From assembly GCF_026013365.1 (NCBI RefSeq), contig NZ_JAPDOE010000002.1:620001-684000 (forward strand): a stretch of 64,000 nt of DNA. The letters are read 5' to 3'. Within the stretch, counting starts at the first letter, position 1; each line of letters opens with the position of its first letter. Below are positions 60,297 through 64,000 of the stretch, one piece after another. This stretch comes from Paenibacillus sp. LS1. GTDB lineage: Bacteria; Bacillota; Bacilli; Paenibacillales; Paenibacillaceae. The notes under the pieces were generated by a model. It did no database searches and was not told where the DNA came from. It saw nothing but the letters and a program-made list of their open reading frames with translations. A program made the position numbers and the translations under genes.

Positions 60297-61490
60297 TTAT
60301 TCATTGAATTGTATCGGATAATGTTTCACCCCAAACACAAAGGCACTTTGTATCGGTTGCAGATCCGTTCCCGGCACAAGCTGAATGCGCTCCATGTGCT
60401 GAAGCAACGTATGCAGAACGACCCTTGCCTCCAAACGAGCGAGCGGCGCACCCAGACAAAAATGAATGCCAAATCCAAATCCCATATGCCTGTTCGGCTT
60501 GCGATCAGAGATGAAATCTTCCGGGTGTTCGAATTGAGCACCATCCCGATTGGCTGATCCAACCCAGGAAATCACCTGTTCTCCAGCCTGTATCGTCTGT
60601 CCATTCAGCTCTACAGTTTCCTTGGCGACCCGCCCAATGGCAACAATTGGCGGATAATATCGCAACGTCTCTTCAATCGCAGTAGTAATCCGTTCAGGAT
60701 GTTCGCGCAACTCCTGCTGTAGATCGGGTTGTTCAGACAATATACGAACCGCATTGGTAATCAGGTTTGTTGTTGTTTCATTACCAGCAGCAAGCAAGAG
60801 AATACAGAAACCGACCACTTCCTCGGCGGTTAACTGCTGACCATCAATCTCCGCAGCAAGCAGTAACGAGATCAGATCATCCTTCGGCTGCAACCGACGT
60901 TCTTCCATAATGCCAGTGAAATAGGTATGCAGTTCCTGTGTATTTCTTTTTTTCTCCTCCAACAGCTCCTGAAAAGCCTCTTCACTGTCATTACGCGCAC
61001 CTTTCACCAACACATCAGACCAGTCCTTGAACTTTTGACGATCCGTTGCAGGGACTCCGATCAATTCAGCAATCACAATGACGGGCAATGGCATCGCAAG
61101 GTCATCAATAAGTTCCATATGTCCTTCTGACAGGTGTGGAGCAATTAACTCATCTGTAATTTCCTGAATACGCGGAGCCAACGCTTCAATTGCCTTGGGT
61201 GTAAACGCCTGATTCACCAGATCACGCAGCTGTTTGTGCTTGGGAGGGTCTGTTGTCAGCATGCTCGTATTGGCACGGTCACGTGCAGAAGAGAACAGTT
61301 TCGGGTTTTTCAACACATACTTCACATCTTCATAACCGAAAACATCCCAACATTCTCGATGCTCATCATATCGGACTGGAGTGTTATCACGAAGCTCTGC
61401 GTACACCTGGAAGGGAGATAGCCGCTCTTCCAAACTCTCTAATTCACGAATCGGAATGTAATTTGCATACTTTCTGGGTGCCTGTTTCAT
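60297..61490 (-). CDS. Cytochrome P450, CYP109-like
   Basis: A 397-residue soluble heme monooxygenase. The I-helix is ILLLAAGNETTTNLI near residue 236 (acid-alcohol pair as ETT), the ExxR motif is EETLRYYPP near residue 280, and the heme loop is FGFGIHFCLGAPLARLEARV near residue 338, with the axial Cys. Similarity to B. subtilis CYP109B1 (YjiB) is clear along the sequence; such enzymes hydroxylate fatty acids, terpenoids or steroids. The ATG at 61490 has GGAGGAG six to eight bases before it. The near-palindrome TTTACATATGTTAA lies 30 bases upstream. It needs a ferredoxin partner, perhaps Fer at 12 kb. Confidence 0.9.
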   Translation of the reverse strand: MKQAPRKYANYIPIRELESLEERLSPFQVYAELRDNTPVRYDEHRECWDVFGYEDVKYVLKNPKLFSSARDRANTSMLTTDPPKHKQLRDLVNQAFTPKAIEALAPRIQEITDELIAPHLSEGHMELIDDLAMPLPVIVIAELIGVPATDRQKFKDWSDVLVKGARNDSEEAFQELLEEKKRNTQELHTYFTGIMEERRLQPKDDLISLLLAAEIDGQQLTAEEVVGFCILLLAAGNETTTNLITNAVRILSEQPDLQQELREHPERITTAIEETLRYYPPIVAIGRVAKETVELNGQTIQAGEQVISWVGSANRDGAQFEHPEDFISDRKPNRHMGFGFGIHFCLGAPLARLEARVVLHTLLQHMERIQLVPGTDLQPIQSAFVFGVKHYPIQFNE

Positions 61491-62008
61491 CGTTTCTCCT
61501 CCAATCAATATTATATATTTATTTACATATGTTAATCACCCCTATTATAAACAAAACTCCATAACGAAACCAATCTTTGGAACGTAATTGAGACCCATTA
61601 CCTACTACACGTTACTAATTACCTCTCGTTATGCTAGCCTGTGTGATAAATATTAGTTGTAGAATGGTCCACTTCTGCTATAAACCCGCATTCAACATTC
61701 CCTCTCTTGAAATGCTTCATTTTATCAGGACAAAAGCCTTATTATGTAATATTAACTAACACAAAAATATCTGATTATTCTTCAAAACTACTAATTCCAT
61801 CTCTATTCTAGCTTTGCCAGAATGAATTTTCTTTCATTTTACCTTATAAATAATCAGTATACTCCTAATATCTATGAATGTAACCGATTACTCTATCAAT
61901 ATCTACAATTGTCATATTACTTAACATGAAATACAATCAATTTGAAATGGTATACATATTCTTCTTAACAAACTTAACATCACACTTACTTGAAGGAGAG
62001 TGCTATTC
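61491..62008. other. AT-rich divergent region between P450 and asparaginase genes
   Basis: This 518-base stretch has no convincing gene on either strand and is much richer in A and T than its surroundings. On the P450 side is the near-palindrome TTTACATATGTTAA (61522-61535). On the asparaginase side is the promoter given in the next entry. The middle 300 bases show nothing I can assign. Confidence 0.5.
61909..61937 (+). promoter_or_regulatory. Probable promoter of the asparaginase gene
   Basis: TTGTCA (61909-61914) and TACAAT (61932-61937), 17 bases apart, about 70 bases before the start codon. Confidence 0.58.
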
Positions 62009-63217
62009 ATGAGAAAAACATCCAATCTTCGTCCCTGGGCCGTATGGAGTACCGCAGCTTTAACAGCTTTAACGATCTCGTTGTCCCCCATCGGAACCTA
62101 CGCTGCGCACGCAGCTACTGAGGTAAAAGGAACAACTGGCGCTGTTCAGACAGCACCTACTACTCCGGCTCGCAATACTTCCATCCCTGCTGTACCGGAC
62201 TCCTCCAAACAATCCGCACTTCCCAATGTATTGGTGATTGGAACTGGTGGAACGATCGCTGGTCAATCCGAGGATGCAACCAGCTTCCAGAACTACAAGG
62301 CAGGTACGCTTCCCATTGGAGAGATGGTAGACGCCTTACCGGATAAGCAGAAGATTGCTGATGTTAGCACGCTCCAATTCGGAAATTCAGGTTCAGGCTC
62401 CTATAGCATGGCTGATCTCTATGACTTGTCGCAGACGGTAGATAAAGCTCTTGCCCTGTATGACAGCGTTGTGGTCACCACGGGTACAGATACAATGGAG
62501 GAAATCGCCTATTTCCTCGATATGACGGTTCAGAGTGACAAACCGGTCGTGATCACAGGCTCCATGCGTCCATGGACTGTCATCGGCTCTGACGCTCAAG
62601 CCAATCTGTACAACGCCATTAAACTTGCAGGCAGTGGTCGTACCACTTCATTCGGAACAGTACTGATGTTGAATGACACCATCCAACTCGCACGCGGTGT
62701 AAGCAAAACGAATGATTATCGGACAGATACGTTTGAGACACCGATGCTCGGTGCCGTAGGATATATTGATGAAGAAAACATTCGAATCTACCGTGCTCCT
62801 GCACGCGCCTTGAAACCTGAAGGCACTGCGAAGCCCGTATTCGATCTGAGTAAAATCACAAAAGCTGATCTCGCCAACGTGGAAATTGCGATCTCTTATC
62901 AAGAAGCTGGAGGCGGAGCCATCGAAGGGTTCGTGAGCAACGGCGCACAAGGCATCGTAACCTCCGGTACAGGAGCTGGCGGTATCTCCAGAGCTATGGG
63001 ACAAGCTCGTACCAAAGCCATTGAGGAAGGTGTAATCTTCGTGACCACCACTCGGACGGGTTCAGGAAGTGTATACGGGGGTGGAAAAGGTATCATTGCC
63101 GGCGACAACCTGAGTCCACAACAAGCTCGTGTGTTATTGATGCTTGGACTATCCTTCAGTGATGATTTTGACACCATCAAAAAATGGTTCGAAACGTACG
63201 GAACACCGGAAGTATAA
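62009..63217 (+). CDS. Secreted type II L-asparaginase
   Basis: Hydrolyses asparagine to aspartate and ammonia outside the membrane. The 402-residue precursor has a signal peptide (about residues 1-35, ending near AAHAA), a Thr/Pro-rich linker and the asparaginase fold from about residue 72. Catalytic Thr motifs are VIGTGGTIAGQ near residue 75 and VVVTTGTDTMEEIAYF near residue 155, with the SMRPW segment near 186 and a catalytic Lys region in the middle. ATG at 62009 has AAGGAGAG eight bases before it. It is monocistronic with promoter and terminator. Products would feed the ammonium transporter system. Confidence 0.91.
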   Translation: MRKTSNLRPWAVWSTAALTALTISLSPIGTYAAHAATEVKGTTGAVQTAPTTPARNTSIPAVPDSSKQSALPNVLVIGTGGTIAGQSEDATSFQNYKAGTLPIGEMVDALPDKQKIADVSTLQFGNSGSGSYSMADLYDLSQTVDKALALYDSVVVTTGTDTMEEIAYFLDMTVQSDKPVVITGSMRPWTVIGSDAQANLYNAIKLAGSGRTTSFGTVLMLNDTIQLARGVSKTNDYRTDTFETPMLGAVGYIDEENIRIYRAPARALKPEGTAKPVFDLSKITKADLANVEIAISYQEAGGGAIEGFVSNGAQGIVTSGTGAGGISRAMGQARTKAIEEGVIFVTTTRTGSGSVYGGGKGIIAGDNLSPQQARVLLMLGLSFSDDFDTIKKWFETYGTPEV

Positions 63218-63246
63218 GAAAGCACTCATCCTTTATAAATCTGGAC

Positions 63247-63300
63247 AAAAAGAAGAGACGACACGCCCCTGACATTCAAGGTGTGTCGTCTCTTCTTTTT
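63247..63300. terminator. Bidirectional terminator after the asparaginase gene
   Basis: AAAAAGAAGAGACGACAC (63247-63264) pairs perfectly with the mirror sequence at 63283-63300, the longest perfect stem in the window (18 bases). It also ends the convergent O-methyltransferase gene. Confidence 0.92.
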
Positions 63301-63317
63301 GTTACCTCAACCTCTTC

Positions 63318-63953
63318 TCACTTCACCCAAGCAAGTACGAGCCCATCGTAGTCTGGCAACATGGTGGTGACGAGACGTGGGTCACTTGCCATCTGTTCAT
63401 TGAAGCGACGAACCGCAAGCACGGCCGGACCCTGCTTGTCCGGATTCAGCGTACGACCACGTAGGAAACAGTTATCACCCACAATGACAGCACCTGGCCG
63501 AGCCAGCTTAATAGCATAGTCGAGATATACCGGATAATTTTCCTTGTCTGCGTCAATAAAGAAGAAATCGAATGTACGACCTTCCTGTTGCAATTGCTCC
63601 AGGCTATCTGCCGCCGGGCCAATCCGGTACTCTACCTTTTCGCCAAAACCGCCTTCTTCCAGATGACCACGCGCCATTGCCGCATATTTCTCTTTCAGTT
63701 CCAGAGACGTCAGGGTCCCATTTTCACGCAATCCGCGTGCAATGCAGATCCCGCTGTAACCGCCCAGCACGCCGATTTCGAGCGCAGCTTCTGCTTTGGA
63801 TGTCTTGGCTAGAAACGTGAGCAAACGTCCATACGCCGCAGCAACCGAAACTTCCGGCATACCGTTCGAACGGATGGCCTCTTTCACTTTCAGCAAAAGG
63901 TCATCCTCTTGAAATAATTGATTCACATATTCATCAGGGGTCAGATTCACCAC
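63318..63953 (-). CDS. Class I SAM-dependent O-methyltransferase
   Basis: A 211-residue methyltransferase of the O-MTase family 3, the group of catechol-like and YrrM/TrmR enzymes. The SAM-binding motif I is ALEIGVLGGYSGICIARG near residue 57, motif II region TLTSLELKEKYAAMARG, and FFFIDADKENYPVYLDYA near residue 130 with the metal-binding Asp. GDNCFLRGRTLNP near 158 supplies the second metal residues. It could act on tRNA (TrmR) or on a small phenol; gene context gives no clue. The start is GTG at 63953 with GGAGG six bases before it. Confidence 0.86.
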   Translation of the reverse strand: MVNLTPDEYVNQLFQEDDLLLKVKEAIRSNGMPEVSVAAAYGRLLTFLAKTSKAEAALEIGVLGGYSGICIARGLRENGTLTSLELKEKYAAMARGHLEEGGFGEKVEYRIGPAADSLEQLQQEGRTFDFFFIDADKENYPVYLDYAIKLARPGAVIVGDNCFLRGRTLNPDKQGPAVLAVRRFNEQMASDPRLVTTMLPDYDGLVLAWVK

Positions 63954-64000
63954 TAAAATCCTCCTTGGACACTTGGACTGCTTTCCATATGGATGCCAAT

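Overview
The window looks like a chromosomal segment from a low-to-mid GC Bacillales bacterium, most probably Paenibacillus. The signs are strong AGGAGG-type ribosome binding sites, frequent TTG and GTG starts, a hemE-hemH-hemY heme operon, a ytpB-type sesquarterpene synthase, a YesL-type membrane protein, a GltC-like regulator, a cold-shock protein, a YugP protease and an SasB/RelQ alarmone synthetase. I saw no tRNA, rRNA, CRISPR array, insertion sequence or prophage gene. This is core and housekeeping DNA with some accessory operons.

Layout. 1-12 kb: glycosyltransferase with a LexA-type box in its promoter, acetyltransferase, an acidic protein with a three-fold repeat, HAD phosphatase, two translationally coupled rRNA modification genes, a thioredoxin-like protein, relQ with a DUF309 gene, pyrD, and an L,D-transpeptidase. 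12-25 kb: ferredoxin, dinB, cimA, a TlpA/ResA-like protein, a JAB peptidase facing an exonuclease, an amtB / GlnD-like / DnaQ-like operon with a GlnR/TnrA box, merR-yugP, a GltC-like regulator, rhomboid protease, tpx, DUF1499. 25-42 kb: a free-standing structured RNA gene (possibly 6S RNA), yesL, cshA, yitT, a putative glycosidase, MATE transporters, pfkA, ytpB, an MFS transporter, csp, small proteins, pepF with two in-frame starts, a LapA-like protein and an M42 peptidase. 42-52 kb: a coiled-coil protein, an ABC-F ATPase, DUF92-TetR, then a five-gene operon (MarR regulator, arylsulfotransferase, and a binding lipoprotein, ATPase and permease) that looks like sulfonate or sulfate-ester acquisition. 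52-64 kb: FAH hydrolase, GDPD, CapA-like phosphatase, hemEHY, an MFS exporter, a CYP109-like P450, a secreted asparaginase and an O-methyltransferase.

Most units are short and end in clear rho-independent hairpins, often shared between convergent genes. Where start codons could be judged from Shine-Dalgarno position, I moved many starts downstream of the longest open frame. At least eleven genes appear to begin with TTG.

The observations most worth following are: the SOS-type box in the glycosyltransferase promoter; the PepF gene with a secreted and a cytoplasmic start; the RNA gene at about 25 kb; the ammonium transporter operon carrying a GlnD-like nucleotidyltransferase instead of a PII gene; the marR leader with an operator-like palindrome and a terminator ahead of the gene; and the triplicated acidic protein. 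No single region is clearly an undescribed system. All functional calls rest on motif recognition without database searches.
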